Shown here: in pieces, positions 44,784 to 52,443 of the stretch | Position numbering within the stretch: position 1 is the stretch's first letter | Layout: every line of letters begins with the position of its first letter | Source: Verrucomicrobium spinosum DSM 4136 = JCM 18804 | GTDB taxonomy: Bacteria; Verrucomicrobiota; Verrucomicrobiia; Verrucomicrobiales; Verrucomicrobiaceae | Direction of reading: 5' to 3' | Assembly (NCBI RefSeq): GCF_000172155.1 | Contig: NZ_ABIZ01000001.1 | Coordinates: 1,178,001 to 1,242,000, forward strand | DNA: 64,000 nucleotides | Translations under genes and position numbers: made by a program | The notes under the pieces: generated by a model | Database searches by the model: none | The model's input: the letters and a program-made list of their open reading frames with translations, nothing else | What the model was told of the DNA's origin: nothing

Positions 44784-45779
44784 TCATCTGGCAGAATATT
44801 TTGGGCGTGGGGCAGGGGAAATTTCGAAGCGGGTGACTCTGGTGCCGTCGTAGTCGATTTCAAATGTGCCGGTGGTGTCAGGGAATTCATTGCTGGTGAC
44901 GACATAAGTGACTTGAAGTTGGTGGGGACCCGTGAGCTGCACAATGTGGTTCACCGCGTCGGTACACGGTTTGAAAACGAGGCTGTGATCAGGTGCTGTC
45001 TGTGCCACAAAGGCATCAAGTCCTCTCATGCCCCCAGGGCCAATTCTGATGCCTTGGAGAGGTGTGCCCTCCCATTTTAGCTCGCAGGTATAAATGGGCA
45101 GATCTTCGCCGTTGAGCTTATCCGTGATTCGTTGAATGTAAGCAAAACAGCTTGTGGCAGGTCTTTGACGGTGGGGATTCTGGATCCTGATGTGGTAGTG
45201 TAGCACTTTTATTCCCCCGGCCCAGTCTGCCAGATCTCCATTTTGAGGGGTGACAGACATCTGAAGTTGGTTCCCAGACTCCAGGCACCATTCTCCTGTC
45301 TCAAGTTTCTCAAAGACCGTGGATCTGATTATTCGTGCCAGGTGCTCGCGATCTCCGAAGGGCGTGGAGTTGGCCAGGACTGCGCCCACGATGCCCTGAA
45401 GGGGCTCCACTCCCTTCTCTTGGAAGGAGATCATGGGCAGGCCCAAGAAACACGCTATGGCAAACTCCTGATGGGTAAACAACGAACCGCGGTGACCATC
45501 AGGTTTGGATTTTCCAGGCTTGGTGAGTTTCTCACGCTTGAAGTCGATGAAGACGTAATAGTCGGCGTCCCTCAGCTCACGGAAAATGGTCTCGACCACC
45601 GATTTTGTGGTCTGAACATCAGGAGCGTAGAACACCTCGAAGCCCAAGCCGCGCACCCCAAGGGTCTCGGCGATGGCTTTGGCGGTCTCACGCTCGTGGT
45701 AGTCGGTGTTCTGGCCGCAGCTGAGGAAAAGCTTCGCTCTCTTGGTGGGTTGCGACGCACTGGAAGGCTCTGTGGACAT
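44784..45779 (-). CDS. TIR-like effector domain protein
   Basis: A 331-residue protein. The first ~150 residues look like a TIR or related Rossmann-type domain: RAKLFLSCGQNTDYHERETA, GLGFEVFYAPDVQTT, ADYYVFIDFKRE, then THQEFAIACFLGLPMISFQE, where the Glu of HQEF sits at the position of the TIR catalytic Glu. The remaining ~170 residues are beta-rich and unrecognised (a possible ligand-sensing domain). If the assignment holds it may be an NAD-consuming defence effector. It uses ATG 45779; an upstream in-frame ATG at 45812 is possible. Confidence 0.58.
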   Translation of the reverse strand: MSTEPSSASQPTKRAKLFLSCGQNTDYHERETAKAIAETLGVRGLGFEVFYAPDVQTTKSVVETIFRELRDADYYVFIDFKREKLTKPGKSKPDGHRGSLFTHQEFAIACFLGLPMISFQEKGVEPLQGIVGAVLANSTPFGDREHLARIIRSTVFEKLETGEWCLESGNQLQMSVTPQNGDLADWAGGIKVLHYHIRIQNPHRQRPATSCFAYIQRITDKLNGEDLPIYTCELKWEGTPLQGIRIGPGGMRGLDAFVAQTAPDHSLVFKPCTDAVNHIVQLTGPHQLQVTYVVTSNEFPDTTGTFEIDYDGTRVTRFEISPAPRPKYSAR

Positions 45780-46077
45780 GCGCGAAGGTATTACATGGTG
45801 GCATGTGTGCAATAGGGTTGGCGGGGCGTTTGCTCGGTCGGGTGGGGGGCTAGGTTGCAGCGTCAGCGTCGTTTTCTGTGGGCTCGATGGGCCTAAAGTG
45901 AGCTTCTTGGCTGCTGGAGCGTTGGTGCGAGTGCAGGCTCATCCGATGTCGGAAAGACAATCTCGGCGGAGTCCCCTGCGATTGCGGGTGGTCTGAAGGT
46001 GTTTTCCAACTTCCAAGTTCCAAGCGCGTGTTGAGACGGTCGGGCAAATGCTGGCACTAAAACAGTGCGGGGACACG

Positions 46078-46107
46078 AAAAAGCCGCTTGGAGATTCTCC
46101 AAACGGC
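46078..46107 (-). terminator. Rho-independent terminator, minus strand
   Basis: On the minus strand GCCGTTTGGAG pairs with CTCCAAGCGGC (46107-46083, one internal mismatch) followed by TTTTT (46082-46078). It lies ~100 bp after the end of the 46209-46706 gene. Confidence 0.75.
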
Positions 46108-46160
46108 CTCTTTCATGGGAAGTACCCGGCGGCTGAACTGGCGGGTCAATGCCAAACAAG

Positions 46161-46200
46161 CGTGCCACAGTGGTCCTTAGGGGGATTACACTGTGGCACG
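46161..46200. repeat. 12-bp perfect inverted repeat
   Basis: CGTGCCACAGTG (46161-46172) is complementary to CACTGTGGCACG (46189-46200). It lies 9 bp after the stop of the minus-strand 46209 gene, so it may form a second, weaker transcript-end hairpin, or be a binding site. Confidence 0.6.
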
Positions 46201-46208
46201 AGTTGATG

Positions 46209-46706
46209 TTAGGAGACCGCCTTCAACAACCAAGAGTTCGCCTTTTTCTCGGCGGTTATACAGTTGGCTGCGGCCAGCTTTTTGCGAGCTTCAGTCAGCT
46301 TCTTGGGATCCGGGAAGGATTCATGAAGTTCAGACGCGTGAACCCCTTTGATCCCGTAGGACTGGATAACCTGAAGAAGCGCCGGGGAGTAGTCTTCCTT
46401 GCCAGGGACGTCCTCCATCTCCTTCAGAAGCCGGTGATTGTCGACCCGGTTGCTCGTAAGGTGGCCTTGAACCTCTAACTCGGCCTCCCTGCGGAGACGT
46501 TCGAGGGCTTGTTTTCTCGTGCCGTGGGAAGTTTCGCCCTCGGGGGGCTTGACTCCATCTTCAGGGGCGGGATGTTCTCTGGTACTGTGGGTTTCGATTT
46601 CGACGTTCGAAGGCTGCGGTACAGAGGTCCCGGCGGCTGGAATCGCCGGGGCCTCATTGTTCGTCGTGCCTGTTGACACCGATGCTCGTTGGTTATCTTG
46701 TTCCAT
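46209..46706 (-). CDS. Hypothetical protein with possible winged-helix C-terminus
   Basis: A 165-residue protein. The first ~60 residues are disordered and Pro/Glu/Thr-rich. Then comes a helical basic/acidic segment (KQALERLRREAELEVQGHL) and a C-terminal part (YSPALLQVIQSYGIKGVHAS, then DPKKLTEARKKLAAANCI) that has the helix-turn-helix-wing look of a small DNA-binding domain. It lies near the excisionase-like gene on the same strand and is closed by the 46078-46107 terminator. Confidence 0.5.
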   Translation of the reverse strand: MEQDNQRASVSTGTTNNEAPAIPAAGTSVPQPSNVEIETHSTREHPAPEDGVKPPEGETSHGTRKQALERLRREAELEVQGHLTSNRVDNHRLLKEMEDVPGKEDYSPALLQVIQSYGIKGVHASELHESFPDPKKLTEARKKLAAANCITAEKKANSWLLKAVS

Positions 46707-46835
46707 AACAATGGTTCTATCGTATTTGTTTCCACTAACCTTGGTGGGGGCGTTGAATGCAAATTGCCACTCGGCAATGATTCAAATTGGTGTCAAGCGT
46801 GAGACAATGCTCTGCGGCAACATGATGATGCCTTC

Positions 46836-47057
46836 CTAGCGCCCAGCCTCTTTTACTTCGAGTTTCTGAATTGCGCTGAGAACTTTGGGTAAGTCAAACC
46901 GCACCGTTTTATGTCCAAGTCGAAGATAGGGAATTTTGCGCTTTCTCATAAGCTCATCCACCATTCGAGTGGACGGAAAACCGAGTGCCTCCATGAGCTC
47001 TTCTTTGGTGAGAAGGATGCTTTTGACGGCGGGTTGCTGGCGTTCGTCTCTTTCCAT
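46836..47057 (-). CDS. AlpA/excisionase-like HTH protein
   Basis: A 73-residue protein with the MerR-like HTH_17 pattern of excisionases and AlpA regulators: LLTKEELMEALGFPSTRMVD, then KRKIPYLRLGHKTVRFDL. Such proteins bind att sites and direct excision of integrated elements. It lies about 0.9 kb from the 3' end of the tRNA-Leu gene, where an island end is expected. No integrase gene is in the window. Confidence 0.75.
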   Translation of the reverse strand: MERDERQQPAVKSILLTKEELMEALGFPSTRMVDELMRKRKIPYLRLGHKTVRFDLPKVLSAIQKLEVKEAGR

Positions 47058-47177
47058 GTGGCAGTCGGCATGCAGGGGGTGATACTATGTAGTCGTACAG
47101 TGTAGTGATGTGGTTGTGCAAATAAAAACTTCGGAAAAAGCACGACAATGTGGTATTACGCTGTAGTAGTCGCCTGT

Positions 47178-47837
47178 ATGCCAATTGCCCGCCGAACAAA
47201 AAAGCCTTGCAAAACAGTCCGGCAGATCCGCGAAGCTGCTGGCAAATCGCAGAGTGAATTCGCCGAGGACGTTGATGTGTCGGTCGCCTATGTTCAGGCG
47301 ATCGAACAGGGCGCGAGACCTGCAAGTCGCGAATTCGCAATCAAGGTGATGGGACGATATGGTGCCTGGTGGGAGTGCGTGGCGGACAATTGGGAGCAGG
47401 CAATTGACCTCTCAGGGAGGCCCTATACTTCCCGGTCTTATGCAGACTTTTGTGAAGATGTTCCCGAAAACCTTTCAGATCACGATGTCGAGGTCCTGGT
47501 GGCCCCGGTTCGCAAGCTGGTTAAGGGAGCCGCAATGGTAGGTAAAACTCGTCTGGTTGCGTTGTGGCTACACCTCGTGCTTGTAGATGGCTTCAAGTCC
47601 CTGCGTAACGTTGAATTTTATGGCTGTAGATCGACAACCACTAAGCTGACCTATGGAAGGTTGCGCGAGGATAAAGGGCTTGCTGCTGCTCTAAATTTTA
47701 CTGACGCCCCATCGGTGCAGGATGACGTAATCGCTATGGAGATTCACACTCCTGGGGATTCCGTCTTTGGAAGGGAGTATCCGGATTTGCGAGACCTTTC
47801 GTCACTAGTTGAGAAGTACGGGTCCCCTAATCTCTAA
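47178..47837 (+). CDS. XRE-type HTH regulator with unrecognised C-terminal domain
   Basis: A 219-residue protein. The N-terminus contains a Cro/C1 HTH (TVRQIREAAGKSQSEFAEDV, VSVAYVQAIEQGARPASREF). The C-terminal ~150 residues do not match a family I know. ATG 47178 (MPIARRTKK) is preferred over 47148 because the upstream ten residues are not protein-like. It is divergent from the excisionase-like gene, the typical regulator/excisionase arrangement at the end of an integrated element. Confidence 0.65.
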   Translation: MPIARRTKKPCKTVRQIREAAGKSQSEFAEDVDVSVAYVQAIEQGARPASREFAIKVMGRYGAWWECVADNWEQAIDLSGRPYTSRSYADFCEDVPENLSDHDVEVLVAPVRKLVKGAAMVGKTRLVALWLHLVLVDGFKSLRNVEFYGCRSTTTKLTYGRLREDKGLAAALNFTDAPSVQDDVIAMEIHTPGDSVFGREYPDLRDLSSLVEKYGSPNL

Positions 47838-47983
47838 TTTTGGAACGCTGCGGTTGCTACGGCGGTGAGTGTCAAGCGAGTGTCAAATAAGTGCGCTCCT
47901 ACCGGTATTTATTAGGCATAATGCGAGCGTATGCGTCTTATGGGCTTTCTTTGCAACGCCCTGAATATGAGGTGTTTTCCCAG

Positions 47984-48069
47984 TGCCGACAGCGGGACTC
48001 GAACCCGCACGGTGGTCACCCACCAACAGATTTTAAGTCTGGTGCGTCTACCGATTTCGCCATGTCGGC
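47984..48069 (-). tRNA. tRNA-Leu (anticodon TAA)
   Basis: The minus strand folds as a class II tRNA of 86 nt. The 7-bp acceptor pairs GCCGACA with TGTCGGC. The D-arm contains AATCGGTAGACGC. The anticodon loop CTTAAAA gives TAA. There is a long variable arm (GGTGGGTGACCACC), and the T-arm is GCGGGTTCGAGTCCCGC. The discriminator is A and CCA is not encoded. Its 3' end points into the accessory region on its left. Confidence 0.95.
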
Positions 48070-48370
48070 CGGTTGATCGGGAAGTCGGAAGTGTCACTGA
48101 GAATCGACGGCAGGCAAGTCGGAATCTGGTGATTCTTGTCGTTGAGTGTGGGGGAGCGGAGGTGGTCGTCCCTTGAAACGTGTCGCAAGAGGACGGCCAG
48201 GTTCGAGGTGGACGAGAGGGGGACTCGGACATTTATCGCGATCCTTCAGACCGCGATGTACAGGGGAGGGGACCCGGGGTCTGCGTCCCTTCGTGGCCTC
48301 CGCCCCTTATATGGGTTGGGCTCCATGGGCCGTTAAGGCCGTGATGATCGTAGATCATATCAAACGAAGC
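48070..48370. other. Gap between tRNA-Leu and the GST-like gene
   Basis: 301 bp, GC-rich, upstream of the tRNA gene in its transcription direction. No convincing gene; the tRNA promoter must lie here but no clear -35/-10 pair was recognised. Confidence 0.45.
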
Positions 48371-49033
48371 TCAGAACTTGAACCCGCTCATGCGGGCGCG
48401 CCATGCTCCCAGGGCGGTGAGGTCCGTGGGAAGGGAATTCCAGCCCTTCCAGGTGTAGTTGCCGATGATCCCGTAGAGCAGGAAGTCGGCGTAAACCGGT
48501 TGGTTGCCGAGGAGGAAGGGCTTCTGCTGCACCATGGCGTCGAACCGCGCAAAGTGCGTGGCGGCGCCGGCCCGTAACTGGTCGATCTGTTGGTGCCACT
48601 GGTCCACGCAACCCCGGCCGAACTTCCGCTCCTTGTGGCGGATCAACATCGTGCGGGCGACGAAGTCTGTGATGGAGGGGACATAGAAGACGTCGGTGGC
48701 GCGGAAGGTGGCTCCTTCCACTTCGTTGTCGAGGTAGTCGATGAGGATGTCGTGAAGCCCTGCGTACGCGGCGGGGAAAAGCGTGCCGCCAGCAAAGGTG
48801 ACATCGAGATACCGGGCGACATCCTGGGTGTCTGCCCCGGTTTCATAGACGACGCGATCCCCATGCTTCAAGGCTGGCACCTGATAGTAGGCCCCCTGGG
48901 TGAGCTCAATCACCTTGGTGCGATCCCAGTTGGGAACGTCGATGACCTCATACGCCACGCCAGCGGCATCCAGGATGCGTTTGACCGGCAGGCAGTACGG
49001 ACTGTGGGGAAGGTCGTAGAGGAAGAGAGACAT
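48371..49033 (-). CDS. Glutathione S-transferase-like protein
   Basis: A 220-residue protein. The N-terminus has the thioredoxin fold of GSTs (SLFLYDLPHSPYCLPVKRIL with a Cys at the catalytic position), followed by YQVPALKHGDRVVYETGAD, which matches the cis-Pro and E-S/T glutathione-binding motif of the family (here YETGAD). The C-terminal ~120 residues are all helical, with KPFLLGNQPVYADFLLYG as the conserved GST_C N-cap region. It probably conjugates or reduces with glutathione or a related thiol. It is a single gene downstream of an octamer repeat array. Confidence 0.82.
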   Translation of the reverse strand: MSLFLYDLPHSPYCLPVKRILDAAGVAYEVIDVPNWDRTKVIELTQGAYYQVPALKHGDRVVYETGADTQDVARYLDVTFAGGTLFPAAYAGLHDILIDYLDNEVEGATFRATDVFYVPSITDFVARTMLIRHKERKFGRGCVDQWHQQIDQLRAGAATHFARFDAMVQQKPFLLGNQPVYADFLLYGIIGNYTWKGWNSLPTDLTALGAWRARMSGFKF

Positions 49034-49070
49034 GGGGGAGGGAAATTAGGAATTAGGAATTAGGAATGCG

Positions 49071-49552
49071 GAGTGATGGAGTGGTGGAGTGATGGAGTGA
49101 TGGAGTGATGGAGTGATGGGGTGATGGGGTGATGGAGTGATGGAGTGATGGAGTGATGGAGTGATGGAGTGATGGAGTGATGGGGTGATGGAGTGATGGA
49201 GTGATGGAGTGATGGAGTGATGGAGTGATGGAGTGATGGAGTGATGGAGTGATGGAGTGATGGAGTGATGGAGTGATGGAGTGATGGAGTGATGGAGTGA
49301 TGGAGTGATGGAGTGATGGAGTGATGGAGTGATGGAGTGATGGAGTGATGGAGTGATGGAGTGATGGAGTGATGGAGTGATGGAGTGATGGAGTGATGGA
49401 GTGATGGAGTGATGGAGTGATGGAGTGATGGAGTGATGGAGTGATGGAGTGATGGAGTGATGGAGTGATGGGGTGATGGGGTGATGGGGTGATGGGGTGA
49501 TGGGGTGATGGGGTGATGGAGTGATGGGGTGATGGAGTGATGGAGTGATGGA
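49071..49552. repeat. Octanucleotide tandem repeat, unit GAGTGATG (about 60 copies)
   Basis: About 482 bp of an 8-bp unit with occasional A-to-G change (GGGTGATG). It lies between the starts and ends of the GST-like and lexA genes and is preceded by three AATTAGG heptamers at ~49044-49064. An open frame through it is an artefact of the stop-free repeat. A second array of a related unit lies at 56696-57099. Confidence 0.95.
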
Positions 49553-49656
49553 GAATCGTGCGGCCCAGTGTCATACGCTCTACGCAGGCACGCAAAAAAG
49601 GGACGCGTCCGGAGAGCGTCCCTTGGAAGGAAGAAATGGGTGGGGAGGAGAGAGAC

Positions 49657-50265
49657 CTACCGTCCGTTGTAGGGGCGGAAGAGGCCGACCATGACGCCTT
49701 GGATCATGAGTTCCCGGGCGGGAATCAAGTCGGGGTAGGAGGGGTTCTCGGCGCGGAGGAAAGGCTGGCCGTTGTCCACAAGGTACCGCTTGAGGGTTGT
49801 TTCCCCGTCCATGAGGGCGGCGACGATGTCTTTGGGCCGGGGATCGCGCTGCTCAAGGATGACGTAGTCTCCCTGAATGATGTGAGCGCCGGTCATGGAG
49901 TCGCCCCGGACCTTGAGAGCGAAGGGCTTGGACCGCGGGGAGAGTCCCATGGTGCGGAGGTCCAGGGTGAGATTGCCGTCAGAATGCTCCGGGTTGTCCG
50001 CCGTGAAGCCGGCGGGAATGAGGCCGAAGATGGGGATGTCCACCGTCTCACGCTCCATCACCTCTGGGAAAACCACAGCGCGGGCTTTGCCAGCGAGTCT
50101 GCGAATCACTCCTTTACGTTCCAGGGCCTTGAGGTGGCTCATGGCGGCTGTCTGGCTGGCGAAACCAAAGTGCAGCTGAATGTCACGCGTAGAGGGCATG
50201 ACGCCCTGCTGGCGTTGATAAACTCTGAGGAAATCCAGTAGCTCTTGTTGCCGCTCCGTAAGCAT
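49657..50265 (-). CDS. lexA: LexA repressor (SOS regulator, self-cleaving)
   Basis: A 202-residue protein from ATG 50265 (MLTERQQELLDFL). The N-terminal winged-helix domain reads GVMPSTRDIQLHFGFASQTA. The linker has the Ala-Gly cleavage site in GLIPAGFTAD. The C-terminal peptidase domain has the catalytic Ser in KVRGDSMTGAHI and the catalytic Lys in ETTLKRYLV. It represses DNA-repair genes until RecA filaments stimulate autocleavage. The longer frame to 50364 crosses the likely operator and is not used. A candidate operator lies at 50276-50295, suggesting autoregulation. Confidence 0.95.
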   Translation of the reverse strand: MLTERQQELLDFLRVYQRQQGVMPSTRDIQLHFGFASQTAAMSHLKALERKGVIRRLAGKARAVVFPEVMERETVDIPIFGLIPAGFTADNPEHSDGNLTLDLRTMGLSPRSKPFALKVRGDSMTGAHIIQGDYVILEQRDPRPKDIVAALMDGETTLKRYLVDNGQPFLRAENPSYPDLIPARELMIQGVMVGLFRPYNGR

Positions 50266-50275
50266 GGTTAGATGT

Positions 50276-50295
50276 GAACACTGTTCGGTTGTGCA
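50276..50295. promoter_or_regulatory. Candidate LexA operator upstream of lexA
   Basis: GAACACTGTTC (50276-50286) is an 11-bp perfect palindrome 11 bp from the lexA start. Overlapping it, TGTTC-N4-GTGCA (50282-50295) partly fits the TGTTC-N4-GAACA motif I recall for verrucomicrobial LexA. Which register is used cannot be told from sequence. Confidence 0.45.
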
Positions 50296-50367
50296 GTCAA
50301 GAGTTTTTTGGCCATTCGTGTTTTCTGCTTGGAGCCGGGCGCAAGCAGGCGTTATTCCCCGCATCCT

Positions 50368-51162
50368 ATGAAGCGTCTCATTGTGCCCCTCCTCCTTGCC
50401 TCACTGGCTCTGCCGCTCGCCGCAGCCCAGGAAAAGAAGAGCGAAGCCAAGAAGCCCGCCGCATCTTCCTCCAAGAAGAGCGCGGCGAAGCCGGCTGAGG
50501 AGTCTGCCGCCAAACCCGAGGCGGGCTCTGAGACGAAGAAGACCGACAGCGGCAGTGCGACGGAGCTGGGACTGCCTGACCAGAAGAAGGCGGGGGCTCT
50601 GCCGCCACTCACGACGGGCCTGTCTGAACTGGCTTCACAGGCCTTTGCCCGCAAGGACTGGAAATCTGCCCGCAAGTACTACCAGCAGATGCTGGAGGTG
50701 GATCCTCTCAACGCCCTGACCCACGCCAATCTCGGGGCGGTGGAGCAGCAGGCAGGGCGCCTGAAGGATGCTCAATCGCTCTTCAGCCGGGCGGTGGCGA
50801 TCAACCCCTCTCTCCAGCAGACGTGGGTGGCGCTGGGCCTGGTGAGCTATGAAAACGGGGATCTGTACTATGCGCTTTCCGCTCTGGGGCGCGCCATCCA
50901 TGAGGATCCGGCCGATGCCCGCGCGCACAACTACATGGCCATCGTGCTGAAGAAGCTGGGGTGGCTGGATGCGGCGGAGCTGGAGCTGCTGCGCGCCATC
51001 GAGCTGAACCCGGACTACGCCAATGCCAACTTCAACCTGGCGCTGATGTACCTGGAAAGGAAGCCCCCGTCGATCGAGCTGGCCCGACGACACTATGAAC
51101 GGGCGGTGGCCCTGGGGGCGGCCAAGGATGAGCTGGTGGAGGAAAAACTCAGCCAGCAATAA
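50368..51162 (+). CDS. Secreted tetratricopeptide-repeat protein
   Basis: A 264-residue protein: signal peptide (RLIVPLLLASLALPLAAAQ), a Lys/Ala/Ser-rich disordered linker of ~50 residues, then at least four TPR units (NALTHANLGAVEQQAGRLKD, PSLQQTWVALGLVSYENGDL, DARAHNYMAIVLKKLGWLD and ANANFNLALMYLER). It is probably a periplasmic scaffold for protein assembly. It is divergent from lexA with a shared upstream region and lies 54 bp before bioF. ATG 50368 is chosen because the signal peptide begins there. Confidence 0.8.
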   Translation: MKRLIVPLLLASLALPLAAAQEKKSEAKKPAASSSKKSAAKPAEESAAKPEAGSETKKTDSGSATELGLPDQKKAGALPPLTTGLSELASQAFARKDWKSARKYYQQMLEVDPLNALTHANLGAVEQQAGRLKDAQSLFSRAVAINPSLQQTWVALGLVSYENGDLYYALSALGRAIHEDPADARAHNYMAIVLKKLGWLDAAELELLRAIELNPDYANANFNLALMYLERKPPSIELARRHYERAVALGAAKDELVEEKLSQQ

Positions 51163-51216
51163 CCGCTGCACAGGGGAAGTTGGCTCCTGAACCCCGTTTC
51201 ACGATCACTGTCGAAA

Positions 51217-52443
51217 ATGCCGGATCCCGTCCCGCCAGGTGATGCTGCAGCCGCGTGCGGTGTGGCGGATGAGCTGGCCAGTCTGGAAGCACAGGGGCTG
51301 CGCCGGCGCCTGCGCACCTTTGTGCCGCTGCCTGCCATGTCTGTCCTTGCGGAGAGCGGGGCGGAGGTGGTGAATTTCTCCTCGAACGACTACCTCGGGC
51401 TTGCCGCCAGTGAGGAGCTGAAAGCGGCCATGTGTGAAGGGGTGGGGCGCTATGGGAGTGGCTCGGGCGCCTCGCGGCTGGTCTGCGGCACCTTGCGACC
51501 GCATCAGCAGCTTGAGGAGTGTCTGGCGGCGTTCAAGAAGACGGATGCGGCGCTCACCTTCTCCAGCGGCTACGCGACCTCTGTGGGCGTGATCCCCGCG
51601 CTCTGCGGCAAGGATGACGTGGTGATTCTGGACAAGCTCAGCCACGCGTCGCTCATTGATGGCGCAAAGCTGAGCGGGGCCACCCTCCGTGTGTTTCCTC
51701 ATAACCATCTGGAAAAACTGGAACGGCTGCTCGCCGGAGCCCGGGGTGATCACGCCTCACGGCGTGTCTTGATCGTGACGGAGTCGATTTTTAGCATGGA
51801 CGGTGATGCGGCAGCGCTGCGCGAGATCGTGGCTCTGAAGGAGCGCTACGGTGCCTGGTTGATGCTGGACGAAGCTCATGCCGTGGGCGTGCTGGGCCCG
51901 CAGGGGCGGGGGCTGGCGGCGCAGTGCGGTGTGGAGGGCCGGGTGGAGATTCAGATGGGCACGCTGAGCAAGGCGCTGGGGGTGAGTGGCGGCTACATCG
52001 CGGCCAGCCGGGCCCTGGTGGATCTGTGTCTGAACAAGGCGCGCAGCCTCATCTACAGCACGGCCCCGCCACCCGCTGTCGCGCACGCTGCGCTGGCGGC
52101 GGTGAATCTCACGGCCAGCGCACAGGGAGACGCACTTCGTGCTCGGTTGTTCGCCAACCGGCAGACGTTGGAAAAAGGTCTGCAGACCTCCTTTGCGGAT
52201 CTCCCGGCGGCGATTCTGCCCTTGCAGGTGGGAGAGGAGCGGGCAGCGCTGGAGGCCAGCACCCAGTTGCTGGAGCGTGGATACCTGATCCCCGCCATCC
52301 GTTACCCCACGGTGGCGCGGGGTTCAGCGCGGCTGCGGCTGACGATGAGTGCTGCCCATGAAAAGCTCCAGATCGAAGGTCTTGTCGCGAGCCTTCTCCA
52401 CATGATGCCGCAACTGCGGCAGGGCGGAGAGCAGTCGCTTTGA
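51217..52443 (+). CDS. bioF: 8-amino-7-oxononanoate synthase family (BioF-type) enzyme
   Basis: A 408-residue PLP-dependent alpha-oxoamine synthase. Family features: VNFSSNDYLGLAASEELK, YGSGSGASRLVCGT, DKLSHASLIDGAKLSG, LIVTESIFSMDGD, LMLDEAHAVGVLG and the PLP lysine in MGTLSKALGVSGGYI. It condenses an acyl thioester with an amino acid, for BioF pimeloyl-CoA/ACP with alanine in biotin synthesis. 2-amino-3-ketobutyrate ligase or a sphingolipid-type synthase cannot be excluded, because no other biotin gene is nearby. Its last 40 codons overlap the convergent glycosyltransferase gene by 120 bp. Confidence 0.85.
   Translation: MPDPVPPGDAAAACGVADELASLEAQGLRRRLRTFVPLPAMSVLAESGAEVVNFSSNDYLGLAASEELKAAMCEGVGRYGSGSGASRLVCGTLRPHQQLEECLAAFKKTDAALTFSSGYATSVGVIPALCGKDDVVILDKLSHASLIDGAKLSGATLRVFPHNHLEKLERLLAGARGDHASRRVLIVTESIFSMDGDAAALREIVALKERYGAWLMLDEAHAVGVLGPQGRGLAAQCGVEGRVEIQMGTLSKALGVSGGYIAASRALVDLCLNKARSLIYSTAPPPAVAHAALAAVNLTASAQGDALRARLFANRQTLEKGLQTSFADLPAAILPLQVGEERAALEASTQLLERGYLIPAIRYPTVARGSARLRLTMSAAHEKLQIEGLVASLLHMMPQLRQGGEQSL

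Noticed and set aside
49053-49595. 180-residue minus-strand frame of His/Ser/Thr/Pro repeats
   Set aside because: It is produced entirely by the stop-free octanucleotide tandem array.
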